Source: Castanea sativa
Lineage: Eukaryota > Streptophyta > Magnoliopsida > Fagales > Fagaceae
Assembly: GCF_040712315.1 (NCBI RefSeq)
Contig: NC_134021.1
Coordinates: 25,319,501-25,383,500 of the forward strand
Direction: 5' to 3'
Length of the DNA stretch: 64,000 bases
The notes under the pieces were generated by a model. The model did no database searches, was not told where the DNA came from, and saw nothing but the letters and a program-made list of their open reading frames with translations. Below, in pieces: positions 21,497 to 34,278 of the stretch. How positions within the stretch are numbered: the first letter of the stretch is position 1; every line of letters begins with the position of its first letter. The position numbers and the translations under genes are program-made.

Positions 21497-24400
21497 GATC
21501 GAGCGTTAAAAATCCTTCCAAACCGTACAAAGAAAAATCAATATTAGACCACAAACCATTAATAATTAGAAAAATCAACGACGATGCAAAAAATTTATAA
21601 ATAGGTCACTCGTCTAAACGAGCACTGTAAGACTTGCTAAAAATGAATACACTAGCCCGAAAAGGCATCAATGTGCTTTTGGTTGAAATTCTTTCTATGC
21701 TTAAGTTAGCACTCATAAATTGGGAATTTCAAGTATTGAGATGACGAAGAATTTCTCTTATACCTTGGTATGGAAGCCTTGAGCCTATGTAGAGCTTCTA
21801 TTGACCAATATTCCATGATTCTGGTTATTCTCTTTAGTTGGGGAGTAGAAGGCGTCGTGAATATAGTCATTGGCATAAGTTTTGGAATTTGTGCCCATAT
21901 TCAAGGTATGTGGGATTTATACGCCATGGGTGTCACACTCATGTCCTAAGGATTGTGCCTTTCTATCTTAAGGAGATTCGTCCTTCATATCCATGTCCAT
22001 ATATATCCTGTAGTTTTAAAAGAGGTCGTTGTGGATGAGTGATGACTGACAAACCAGATCCATTAGTAATCTCCATCTTGAAGCCATTCATCCATCAAAC
22101 TTGGATGGGCTTCAAAATGTTAAGTACCATAGGTATTATGGTAATTTCATGTTGATTCATTCTCATAATTGTCACATTAATTGCAACATGGCATTGGGAA
22201 TGAAAGATTATTGTGTACTTCCGGAGTACCATAAATGCGTACTCCTTCCTCTTACATGAATGACGGTTCTACTAATTCTAAGCATTTTGAAGAATAATAC
22301 TTCGATCACTTAGGGCAACATTTGTCAAGGCAATGCCATAATCAATTTTACCTTTTCAGATAGGTAGATAGTGGGAGATGAGGAAGTGGGTTGGAATTGC
22401 AAACATGGGCCCCACAAATAATGTAATTACCTCTATTTTATCACTTGAACTATGATCAAAATGCATTTAACCAGATGTTTTACGTTAAAAATATTGTAGT
22501 GTGTGTGTGTTACAAATGTTGTGGTCCAAGAGAGTCAAGTCTATTATATGGAGTGTGTACTCGTACAACAGACAAATTAACGTACTATCCTTAGGGTGAG
22601 TTTAAAGGTTAGCATAGAGTTAGTTCCTATATATACATACCCTGCTTAGTATCATGATTAATACAAAGTGTAGCATAATAAGATATGAACAAAAACTTCT
22701 TTTTTTTTTTTTTTTTTTTTTTTTGTGTGGATGTAAGCTGGCAGGCCAACAACACAAATTCTTTGTTCTTCTCTTTTTTAGTGTTTTTTCTCTACAATCT
22801 ACATTAACTTTAATTTTGACATTTTAATTGAGAAGTAATCCATGAGTGATATTCATGTGTCAAGCACCAACAAATATTATTTTGAAGTTCTTGCTAATGC
22901 TATGTAAGCATCAGATTGCAGATAAAATTAAGGTCAAAGCAAGAAAAAGATGGTGCAGATATCCGTTGAACAGCTTGAACCTAGCGTTGGGGATGCGTAA
23001 GCTAGTGATAATAATTAGCGTACACAATTGAACTAGTGTTAAAAATTGAGACTCGGTTAATATAACGCAAACGACCTTAAGGAGAAATATTTATGTGGGC
23101 TTAGTTGAGCCCAACTGCTCGAGGTCATGAACTAACCTTAAGTTTACCTTATTGAAACATAAATGGCCATGTCGTAAGTCCAACATTAATACATTCAGCA
23201 AAAACAAGAAGAAAAAGGAACTTTCTAAAATGATTAATGATGATGTTGGGATCATCAGTCAAATAGATTTGTCCAGATAGGTCAGCACGGACTTCGCCTC
23301 TATACCTGCCAGAGTAAGAATGGAATCCTCTCTGAGTGTTCACCAGTGTGATGCTAGCTACGGAGTCTCCGATGGTAAAGTTAGCGACCAGAAATGGCAA
23401 AGAGGGCTTATAAGAATTAGAGTGAATAATGTGTTTCAGCGAGTGTGTCTGTATGTACCTTGTCTAGTTCTGAAATGTGCCTTATATCCATCATCTTTCT
23501 TTCTAGTCGTTGTACCTCATTCATGGTGGTATAATTGCTTTTTTTATAACGCCTCTGGGCTCATTCAATGTAAGCTTTGATAGGCCTCCAATGGTCTTCT
23601 GGGCCGATTGGTAATCGTCCGAAGTATTGAATGCTCCTCTTTATAGCACTTCTACTATCGTCCATGCTGGGAAAGGATGAACGATGACACTTGGTGGGCT
23701 CGTCTGGACAATGAATGGGACAATTAATACAAATAGTAAGTTGTTCGTGTGATGCACAAATAATACTGTAATATTTTATGTAATTTTTTATAAATGTTAT
23801 ACATATATTATAACATATTTATTATTAAATTTTGTTAGTAATGAGTTCATTATAAAATTCATTATAAAAAGTAACAATTATAAATTGCACACACATCTAT
23901 TATAATTATTTTGTTCAAGTAATAAGCAATAATTAAAACAACTTTGGAGTAATATTGTATAATAAAAGTAAATAAAAACATATTAATTCATTTTATATTA
24001 TTGATTTTTATTATGTGATGTAATAAAGAGCTTCATTATGAAATCTTTTTTTTTTTTTTGGTTTCTTCAATACTTTGTTATTGCAGTATGGTGACGCTTG
24101 TAAAGCTTGTTGAGGGGTATGTTGTAATCATTTGTTTCTTCATCTTCAACGTTTGAAGTTTAGTCCGTCCATTTTTGTTCAATTTTTGAGTTTTTATCAC
24201 TTTTTCCTTTTGTTGCATAATTTGTGTTAATTACTAATAAATTGGCACAGGAAGACGCTTGATTGGATCTTACAAAGTTTAAACTTTGGTGCTAAAAATT
24301 TTCATAAGTATTTGCATTTATATTAAATTTCAATGATGTGACAGTTTTTTGCAAATGTTTATATATATATATATATATATTAAATTTTGGAATAGTGCAA

Positions 24401-25819
24401 CAAAAAGAATTAATATAACATATTGGATTGTGTATTTTTTTTTCTTCCATACATTTTTGTCATTTGCAGGTACATAAAAAATCTTAGCAACTATGTAATT
24501 TTCAAAATCATCCTTTAGATTGAATTCATTCACATGAAGTAAGAAGATCTGTGTGGGATTCCTTCCCTAATATCAATAGTTTTTACACTAATTTAAATAA
24601 GTTGTACCTTAACTTGTTTTTTAGCAAGAACTTTTGTAGATTTATTTAGGATTTTCTTGGCATCTCGATCAAATATCACAAAAGTAGTTTTGTCAGTTGC
24701 ATCAAAAACTTTAATTTGAATAATGTATCTAAAGTAGTTTGCAATTGTGGTTTGACATTCCTTTCACAAAGCACGCACAAAATGTATTACCAACCCATTG
24801 TTGTATCAATGTTACTTATTGTTGCAATACCCTAACTTATTGTTGCAATACCCTAGCAGTTCGCATCTTGCAATGAACTTTGAAATTAATATGTATTATT
24901 TTTTTTAATGTAAATAATATGAAATATTATTATTATTTTAATGTACATGATAAGTATAATTTGAAATGATTAACAAACCTGTTTCGTAAGATCTCATTTA
25001 ATGCATTTTATCTTTACTATTGTATTCATATTTTTTAAAGATAAATCCTCCTATGAAAACTGTTTTGCATGTATTTTTTGTCTTGTATAGGATCATGTTT
25101 TTTATCATTCCTATCTTTGAATTTTTTTTTTTTAAATAAAATATTAAGTAAATGGCATTTTGTGAGATAGTATATGCTATTTATTAGACTTTTTTGTTAT
25201 TATAAATTTTAGAAATATGCAATTGTCAATTATTTCAGCAACCTCAGAGATCTCAAGATTTATATATATTTTTAAAATGTTGCACTGGTTGATTACAAAG
25301 AGAATTTGTCTACGTGCATAGAACATTATTAATAAACAAAAGCGTATTGAATTAAAATTGGGGAAAATGAAGACATGAATTCATGATAATGAGATTTTCT
25401 AGAAATATCATCTATATGTGGGGGAGGAGGAAGAGAGTTTGTAAGTGGGTAAGAGTTTTAGCTTTGATTTACACGTGGGAAGGGTCAAACTTGGATCATA
25501 ATATGTAAAATAATAACTGGGTTTGGGTTTTTCATAAGATTTGGTCTATTTTTAAAAGGTAGTCCATTTTGTAGAGAATAACTTTGGGTCTAATTGCCAA
25601 GAGTAGCCCATATTATATAATAGTAAAAAGAAGTTACTATAATCTATTGGATATCAATAAAAAAAAACTTAATAAAAAGAGGTAAAAAATGTTAAATTTA
25701 TATAATAGTAAAAAGAGGTTACTATGATTTATTGGATAATAGTAAAAAAATAAAATAAAATAAAATAACTTAATGAAAAGAGGTAAAAATGACAAAATAC
25801 AAAATTAGAGCGCCACATG
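21492..25819. other. AT-rich DNA without a recognised gene; right end may belong to a Helitron
   Basis: I see no coding domain. Contents are a poly-T run at 22700-22724, an open but unidentified minus-strand stretch at 23149-23400, and a two-fold tandem repeat near 25612-25800 (ATATAATAGTAAAAAGA and GGTAAAAA words repeated at about 100 bp). The last few hundred bases resemble the 5' end of a minus-strand Helitron, given the hairpin at 25820-25854. Confidence 0.4.
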
Positions 25820-25866
25820 GCAGAACCTCATGCAAGAGTGCATGAGGTCTCTGCTTTTATATATAA
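25820..25866 (-). mobile_element. Helitron-like 5' terminus with hairpin
   Basis: A perfect 10-base stem ACCTCATGCA/TGCATGAGGT with loop AGAG is extended outward by GCAGA/TCTGC. Read on the minus strand it gives AAAAGCAGAG-ACCTCATGC, then GGTTCTGCCATGTGG. This resembles 5' ends of plant Helitrons and matches the terminal words at 48479-48573 and 48782-48880 (TAGCAGAAGCC, GTTCTGCCATGTAGG). The matching 3' end, which would lie to the left, was not found. Confidence 0.45.
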
Positions 25867-26939
25867 CTAGTGTTTAACCCGTGCAATGTGCGGGGTCGTT
25901 TTACATATTAATGAGCTTTGCTTTAATAACATAGTATATTTAAGCATATAGTGTCCAATGTCCCCTAAAAATTTTAAAAAATATTTTTTTCACATCACTT
26001 CTTGTGTGTACTTCCTTGCTAGGAGAGACTAAAAAAAAAAAAAAAATTGATTTTAAGCAATTAAAATTTACTTGACAATTTCAAATAGCAAATCTGCTAT
26101 TCCTAAGAACCACAATGCATCACACCGAACTAAATCTTGCAAGACAATTTCAATTTTACAACCAAAATGTTGAAAAGAAAATAATGGCTAACTAACTAAT
26201 GATATTCTCTTTATTTCGCTTATTCTTGTAAGATTCAATTGTGTAGAGTAGTATTGATGCCACAATCAGCTGATGAGGCTCTTCCATAGGTTGAGCGACC
26301 ATCCATGACGTAGGGGTAATTTGAGAATGCTGTTGTTGGTATTGACCAAGAGAAAACTCATGGATTTAAAACTAAAAAATAAATTGTGGCAAGGCAAAGT
26401 GTTCGGTTCCAAAGAGTTCAGGTTGAATTCTTTGTATGCCTGAATTCTATATGATACAACCATGTGTCAACTCTGTTTGCCCTGTCTGCAAGTAGTAGTT
26501 CAAAACACCAATGGAGAATAGAGGTGTGTAACTTAGCACTATGCCAATTGCGGCAAGACATGAACCCATTGTGAATCTGGCTTTAAACAATTAAAACTTA
26601 CATGACAATTTCAAATAGCAAGTCAGGAAAATATTAGTCAAATAATAATGCATAATAAATAGTACATGGGAATTTCAAATTCTGAAGCCAAAACAATACA
26701 TAACCCTTAAAAGGGACATTGAATCCAACTTTTTAATCGTAAAAGAAAAAAGAAAAAGCTATAGTGCAACCCAAATCCACAATTCCAAAAAAGCTGCAAT
26801 GATACTCATAAAATCTATATAAAAAAAAAAACAACCACCCTCAACCCACAATATATAATCAATACAAAATTCCACCTGTCACATATAAAATACATTATCA
26901 ATAGTAGATGGGAAGCTCCAATTCTAAAACTAAACCAAT

Positions 26940-27209
26940 TCATAACCCTTCACTAAAATTCATAACAATATGTACATAGAAAATGACATACAATAACCCT
27001 TCCTTGGCCTTGTTTAGCAATTGTTGAAATGTGGGCTGGTTCAAGAACGAAATAGGAATCACAAATCGCTTCTTTTCACTTTCTCCAACATATACTGCAA
27101 GGTAGTCTTTTGGAACATCTAAAGCTTTTGAAGCTGCATGTTTTGAAAATGAGTTTGATCGGCGGAGAATGTGCATAGCATGTATAATACCAAGCAAACA
27201 AATAGCCAT
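26940..27209 (-). pseudogene. SAUR-like auxin-responsive protein, C-terminally truncated copy
   Basis: The frame starts MAICLLGIIHAMHILRRSN and contains the SAUR core VPKDYLAVYVGESEKKRFVI and ISFLNQPTFQQLLNKAKEG (about residues 33-70). SAUR proteins act in auxin-driven cell expansion by inhibiting PP2C.D phosphatases, which raises plasma-membrane H+-ATPase activity. The usual end (an EFGYDHPMGGLTIPC-type motif) is missing. After KAKEG the sequence changes to an unrelated hydrophobic tail and a stop. The promoter-side region with a CT-rich leader (27215-27430) seems retained. The sharp loss of homology inside a Helitron-like element fits a captured gene fragment. I treat it as a pseudogene, although the frame is open. 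Confidence 0.7.
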
Positions 27210-30200
27210 TGCTATATGTCTCTATTATTGCCTGAAAAATGGCAAAGATCATAGATGAGGAGGAGGAAGAAGTAAGGATTTGATACCAGAGGATGTGAAG
27301 ACTTGTGGCTGTGGAATGATATGTATGTGTATATGTAGGTGCATGGTGTATGTGAAGATCTCTGAAATTTGAAGTGAGAGGTGTAGAGGAATTTGGGCGG
27401 GAATTGGTGAGAGACATGAGCATTTGAAGGATCACATGGACCTGTCTTTCAACTAATAACCAAGAACTTGGTAGTGAGTAGTGTCTACTTAATATTTGTT
27501 AGAACATGTTTTGGCCAAGATTTTCTGGCAGAGAAACCAAAAAGGGACCCAGTTGAATCAAGGATATGTGGAATGAGAAATTCTGAATAACTGGCTGATC
27601 ACTTATAATTAAATGGGACAGGTTGAAACAAATGTCTAACTGGGACCAGATAAGTCGCTTCAATAATATGCCCTTTGGATAAACACTTACCTACATTTGT
27701 AAGATCCTGCATCTTTTTACACGTTGAAATTTTAAGATAACCGCTATGGAATATTCTCAATGAACCAATTTTTGTAGTCTGATTCTCAACTTGCATGATA
27801 TCTCAATCCAGGGGAAAAAAGAAAAGCAAACAAATAAAGTTACCGGAAAAGAAACTCATTTTCTCAACAAAGTGTAAAATGGTCATTATGTTCAAAATTG
27901 AAGCTGACTATGAACTTTTAAATTACTATGACACTATCAAGAAAAAACAAACCCAAGGCTACAATTTCAAGGAGAAATAATTCACTGTTTCATTTAGATA
28001 AATTTGAGTTTGATAGTATCATCATTTGGTTTTAATTGAACTCTCTGAACAATACAAGAATATTGAGTACTTCAACCAAACAAAGATTTTCTTTTGCTAG
28101 CTTGTAAATCTATTACAACCTTAAGTATTGAGACCAATTGACAACAGAACACAATATAAAATAGTAGAACCCACTTCTTAATCTTTAAGATTGCAATCTG
28201 AAGATGGTTCTTCTCCCAAACCCAAACCATGGATTATGAGACATGAAGGCACCATACTCAACTCTAAGCACTAAGTTTTTGACTTAAGTGTATAAATATA
28301 CATAATTGTGCTGAAGTCAGTATTTTGATGCAGGGACTGTGATGTGCTTCTGTTTAGGCTAGATCAAATTTGGGAATGCATATTAATCACATGCTATATT
28401 TAATACAACACATGGCTTCTACTTCTAACAACTTCCTTAAATCTAGCTTGTGCATGTGCCAATGGCTGACAGTGAAAGCAGTTATGTAATCACTCAAGTT
28501 AAGGGGACAATGGCTAGTTCAGAATTTTTTCACCTTTAATTCAGAAAAAATATTGCATTTTGCTGTGTTATTTAATTGATAATATATGCATAAGAATCCG
28601 ATCAATCCAGAAGCATTTGATAATGAAATAAGTGGGTCAGGATTTGGACAGAAACTCATCCCAATGCTCTCTAGTCTTTGTATAAAAGTATTGCTGGATT
28701 GTACCAAATTTAGAAATGACTCATTCTTTAGCTTGGCAGAAAATAGCTCACTTTCAATGGATTTTCCTTGTGATGAACGTGTAAAATAATAAATGGAAAG
28801 CAAAACAATACATATTTTGACATGATTTGGCAAACTCTATGTCTACATCCAGCAACACCAGACAAAAATATCCACTATCAATGATAATTACCACCAGTCA
28901 TAAAAACCAGTCATAAACTCTTATAACCCTCACAAATATAAACTAACCCAAATCCTTAATACACCTAAAGGTGCTTTCATAATAGACTTTGTCTTCTAAT
29001 TAACTCTTACGCACACAACAACAGGCTACACCACGACTCTATTTATCAGGCCTATTGCTCCTCATTTATTCTTTGAGCTCCTCCGTATTATTCTTCTAGC
29101 TAAATAGAATTCCAAAACCAACTTAAAAACCTCCAAACTTATTCTTTCATGGGCTAGACTTAACAACTTCCTAAAATCTAGCTTGTGCATATGCCTCTAA
29201 CTAATTTTCCCTCCAACTTGGCACATTTGAATATAGCTACAATAATCACATGGGACATATGAAATACAGCCCTGAAGCTTGGCTGGCCATGTGCCATGTC
29301 ACTCCCTTGTGCCATGTCAACATCTTCCGTGTATTGCATTAGACTCTTGCATCTTCCATGTATTGCATGAGACTCTTGCATCAGTCTTATACTCTACATG
29401 AAATGTATTAGTTTCACAGTGCATGACATGCTAGAATTTCACTTCCTAAAATACTACATAACAGCAGCCTGCGTGGATTTAGTTTCACAGTCTTATTCCT
29501 ATCTAGTCAAAAACAGTAAATAAAGACATCTTCATTGATCTCACTTCTCACTTACATGAATTGTGATATGGCGTCTCTAAGATGAAATAGTAGTGACAAT
29601 TTTGTATATCTACATAAATTCTTTCCTTCTTTAGGCAGAAGAAGAGATGGTGATTGTCCATTCAACCCAATGTGACACATTTCTTTGAAGATTGGAACTT
29701 CTCTGGGTGGGGTTCATTAGGGAATTGAAAAGGTAATTTCAAAGGTAATTTCTAGTGCCTGGCTTTGGATTTGCTTGAAACAAAGGTGGGTTGGCAACAC
29801 TAACTCTACTTTCACCACTTCTATCTCCTTCTTCTTCATGGAAACTGGATATCACTGAAAACAGTGGCTTTTGTGAGAAATATACAATTTTAAGAAAACC
29901 CCAAAACGATCCGAATTAATTAAGAAAACCACAACACATTCCAAATTAATTAAGAGAATGCTACACTTTGTACAGAAACCTCGACACAGTCCATTACAGA
30001 AACAAAAAAAACCAATAATTAAAGATGTATAACATAACCAAAAAGAAAAACTAAAATAAAATTTTGAAAGAAAGCTTATTTGATCCAAAAGATATCTTTA
30101 AGATTTTCTATTCTGAACACTTTAGGGTGAATCTTTTTTAGTAATTTCTCTAATCTATAAAAATATAAGACAATGTTTTGAATAATTTTTAATGCATTTA

Positions 30201-31430
30201 AGGCCGATTGACAACCATAATCAAACACATTCAAGGCAATTCATCAAATAACAAAACACCCAACACTTGCTATTTAATTAGTACATGTTGTTGCTTATAA
30301 TAGTATAAAGATAAATTTTAATCAAGAGCCAAGCTAGTTAGTGCAATTAAATCTTCAAATTGCTTCGAAAACAAATCATGAACTTATGAAAATTATTCTA
30401 TAAAAAAATGCAAATTAGAAAATTTCAAAACTGTGGTGCTTCCTGGCTTCTCTTCAAACTTGTTTTTGCCAAAAATCTTCAGTTGGGCTTCAGCATTTTC
30501 TGTTAAAAATCCACTTCGTTCTTCAAAAATCCATTTCTTCTAATGCAATGTGCTCCTATCAAACCAAAGTATTCCAAAGATTTTAAAAATTAAAAACAGA
30601 ACTTTACACGTAACTATTTCGGCAATCTGACTGTGTGAAGACTCTGATTTTTCTCTCTACTTTAAAATCTCAAATCTCTAAGTCATTATTCTAGAAGCCC
30701 CGAATTTTTCCTGTTTGATACTGAAATAGTTTTTAACAGCAACTGCGGTCCTACCTTTCAACAGAAACTGCCATAGAATGGTTGCAGACGAAGAAAAAAA
30801 AGTAAAAAGAAAGAAAAGAAAAACCAAAGATCGATTCAAATCTGATTTTTCAAAAAACTTTAAAAATTTGAGGAATACAATAATATAGAGAGCAAGAAAC
30901 AAATACATGAATCTTGAATTGGAAAAATATTGAATTAAAGAACAAACCTGTAGCCTGGATTGAAGGGATTGAATATTCTTGAAGAAAAAGATTAGGGTTT
31001 GTCAGAAGAGAGAGAGAGAGTTTGGGGATATTGGAAGAGACTGTACGGATCTTCTTCATCTTGATTGGTGTCTGATTTGGGTTTCAGTTTTTGATCTCCC
31101 GATCTCTCTCTCCTTCTCCGTTCTCAGCATCGCAAGTTTTTTTTGGGAGTATTGTAAGCCCTTTCAATTGTATTTTAACCGGTTAGTTTTACTTTTATAC
31201 AAAAGGTTTTTAAACGGTGATATAGCTTTGCTAAACAATACAATGTATCGCTTTTTAATTGCAGACGTGGCAGGGTTTAAAAAGCAAAGCGTTATAACGT
31301 ATGGCTGTAATTTTTAAAAGCTGTATACGTGTCTGAATTTTAAATAGATAATTATCTTATTTGTTAACACGTCTTTAAATGCATGAATTAACTTTCTCTC
31401 AGCTTCGTCTATTATATATATATATATATA
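27210..31430. other. non-coding interior of the Helitron-like element
   Basis: Beyond the SAUR fragment I recognise no gene. The stretch contains a 29-bp tandem pair near 29320-29380 (GTATTGCATTAGACTCTTGC and GTATTGCATGAGACTCTTGC) and a GAGAG run near 31008. Captured exons too short to recognise cannot be excluded. Confidence 0.4.
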
Positions 31431-31452
31431 GATATATAGATTAGTGTATGAC

Positions 31453-31467
31453 CCGCGCAATGCGCGG
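31453..31467 (-). other. Helitron 3' terminal hairpin
   Basis: CCGCGC and GCGCGG form a perfect 6-bp stem with a 3-base loop, 8 bases before CTAA|T on the minus strand. This is the diagnostic layout of Helitron 3' ends. Confidence 0.65.
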
Positions 31468-34273
31468 ACTACTTTTATTTATTATTCATGAAAAATATGT
31501 AAAATCACAAAAATATCATGACAACTGTAGATAATTAAAATTAAATAAACTGCTTTTTTTTAAAAGAAAATGAAAAGGAAAAAAACTTCCATTTATTTTT
31601 ATTTTTCTTAATTATTATTATTTTTTAAAATGATGAGAAACTCCATTAAAATTGAAGGTGTGTTTATTCATTAAATATGGTCAAATGAAGACATAATGAA
31701 TAAAGAAAATACAAAAAAGCTCAATTATACAAACTATGTTGTCACGATTATAGGATTCTTATTATAGCTATCCAAATTAAACGACACAAAGGACAGCTAA
31801 TTTCAAGAATACATACAAAAACCACACAAAAGATATTTGTTGGGGTAGGAAAAAAAAACCAAAACTCTTGAAAAAGTTAAATTGTAGAGTTTTATCAATA
31901 CCAATCACTGTACTACCCATAAAAAACTAAAAGATGGTGGCACTAAATCAAAGTTACATTTGTGAAATCTCACAGAAAAATCTACAGCTACCTACTCCTT
32001 TCCTACGCCATGTACATTTGGTTGATGCTTTTAGCACAATCCTTTTCCATAAATTTCTTGAAGCATAAGGATATTAACAATTTCTGCATTCTTCTAAACT
32101 TCACTAATGCATTTTCTTATTTGTCTATGGCTCTTTCTTTACTACTCTCCTACTCCTAACAGCAATTAACACCTAACAAAGTAACATCAACATAAATTAG
32201 AGAATGATGCAGTATGTTGCACTCTATAAACTTCAAAGGATTATATCATAAATTATCCAATATGTTTGTCACTGACTGGGTATGGGTGCAGCAAACACAT
32301 GCATGTACAAAATTTTGGGTATAACCAAAAACATAAAAATAAAAAGCTTGTAACGTTGAATGCTCATAGGACCAAAACTTAACTAATTTAAAAGGCAAAT
32401 TCAATGTTCAGCAAGTAATCTGCATATCAAGAATGTTCAGCAAGGATTATGTCATAAATAGCACATTCTATTCGTAAATAATCTGCATATCAAATCATAA
32501 ACTGATTTAGGAAAAGCGTTATCTTAAGAAAATAACTCACTTAGGAATAGACAACAGTAGAGAAAGGAAGGAAATGCTTCTACAAATATATATCGAACGG
32601 TAGCCTTTATGACTGGCTACATGCTGGGAAAGATAAGGATAAGATCTTGGATTGGCCTTTGAGGATTGAAATTGCCATCGGGATAGCAAGATCTTATCGA
32701 ACAGTAACCTTCACCATAACTGTCATTTCTCAGTAGTCCATCTCAGCTTGAGTTTGAATGCTATATGACTTTTAAATAATCCAAATGCAGCAATATTAGA
32801 AGCAAAGTATTATTTCCTACTCTCAGTGGCTTCTGCAACATAAAAATCATAGTCAACACATATATATCTCATAGAGAACAAATAACATATTTGTTAATGT
32901 TCTACTTGTCAATTGAAAACAATCCCAAGTTAACAACCAAAATAGGAGTTATAACTATAACCAGAGATTATGCTAACACTAACTTCAATAAATATATATG
33001 TATCTTTGTCTAAAGGATTCTGTAATTCCTATAAAATAAAAAAAAAATAAAAAAAAATAAAAAAAAAGCCAGGTTATCTTACACTTAACTGTAAAAAAAA
33101 CTGATTCCATCCAAACCAAGGAAAGAAGACATACTGGACTTCCGCCAAAAACATTCTCTATTCAGCATTGCAGTCAGCAGGGCTTTGATGAGGGGTGGAT
33201 TCTGTGAGTCAAAGAGACTTGATGTAGTTGCCACTTGGGATGCGCTACCGCTAAGGGGTGTAGAGCGTATCATACTTCTTTTGCTAGTCACAACTCACAA
33301 CACCGACTTCAATTCCGTTCCTATGTGTTTTAACCAATACACCACCATCATAATGCAAATACATTATCAAAGCCATATATAACCCAAAGATCTATCCAAC
33401 TATTACAAGGGGAAAAAGATCATATTTAATGCACAAATTTAAAAATAAAGAGGAAAACTTACTGTTAGCAGTCCTGGCGAGCCAGTGGTGGGAGGGTACA
33501 TGTTGGCAGGAAGCTGGCTTGACAGAGGGGTTGACCTTCAGATTTCTATCTCCCTCTCTCTTCATTTATCTCATTTTGTTCTATGTTTAAAGTTTATTAA
33601 CGGTTATGGGCTCTCTTTCTAAGGTTTTTTTTTTTAATAAAGTGTGGATTGGTGGGTTTTAATGATTAGGAGTGTAGATATGAAAATTCAGGTGCTAAGG
33701 AAAAGCAATTGTGGTAAATTACAGACAACAACAATTGTATTTGGAGAAGAAAAAGTATTCGAAGAGGATAATTAACAATGTTCTGCTTAAACTTAGGTAT
33801 ATGGTGTTGCAAAGAAGAAGCGGAACAGTGAGCGAACACCCAAAAATATTCCATCTCCTCTCTATGCTAATTGCAGAATTAGCAAAACCAAATTCTTTCG
33901 AATATACAAAACAAACAAAAGGCTAAGAAAAAACCAAATTGTAACAAAAAAACCTTTATCGAAACCATAAATAACTGAAATGCCTAATCAAAATAGAGCA
34001 AATACCCAAATTGCCAAACATAAATCATAGTTATCGCAAGATTTTGGTTTTTTCTTTTAGAAAATTATAAAAAATCAGAAAACAAAGAAATGAAAAATAA
34101 ATAAATAAATAAAAACTCAGCCTGTAATAGTGTACCGCCGGTTAAGGGAAGCCAGTTTTTTGGTGGTTAGAGTCCAACGGTGGTGCTAGCCTAAGAAGTC
34201 TCCCTATCTCCCCTTATGCATACGTTTTTTGCATTCCATGCCAAACCATAGGAAAAACAATGGCAGAACCAAC
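31468..34273. other. left half of the second Helitron-like element, no clear gene
   Basis: AT-rich, mostly non-coding DNA. A minus-strand exon-like open stretch at 33085-33291 (Ser-rich, with SLFDSQNPPLIKALLTAML) might be a captured gene fragment, but I do not recognise the family. An A-rich run lies near 33040-33066. Confidence 0.3.
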
Positions 34274-34278
34274 CCATT

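Larger units (their letters stand above)
25867..31440 (-). mobile_element. Helitron-like element carrying a SAUR gene fragment
   Basis: On the minus strand the element ends in CTAG followed by T at 25867. A GC-rich imperfect hairpin (CCCGCACATTGCACGGG) lies 12-15 bases before the end, as in Helitron 3' termini. The proposed 5' TC is at 31440 (or 31432), next to the 3' end of the following Helitron. No Rep/helicase is present, so it would be non-autonomous. Inside are a truncated SAUR gene (26940-27209), internal duplications (26053-26100 with 26583-26628, and 28428-28465 with 29157-29195) and otherwise non-coding DNA. The assignment rests only on termini. Confidence 0.45.

Noticed and set aside
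23149..23400. Minus-strand frame of 83 codons with VRADLSGQIYLTDDPN
   Set aside because: It looks protein-like in part, but I cannot link it to a family or extend it by splicing; not called as a gene.
28519..28833. Minus-strand frame of 104 codons with an apparent signal-like start
   Set aside because: No recognisable family or conserved neighbour; an equally open plus-strand frame overlaps it.
33085..33291. Minus-strand exon-like frame
   Set aside because: It could be a captured exon in the Helitron-like element, but there is no identifiable family; mentioned only as part of the interval.
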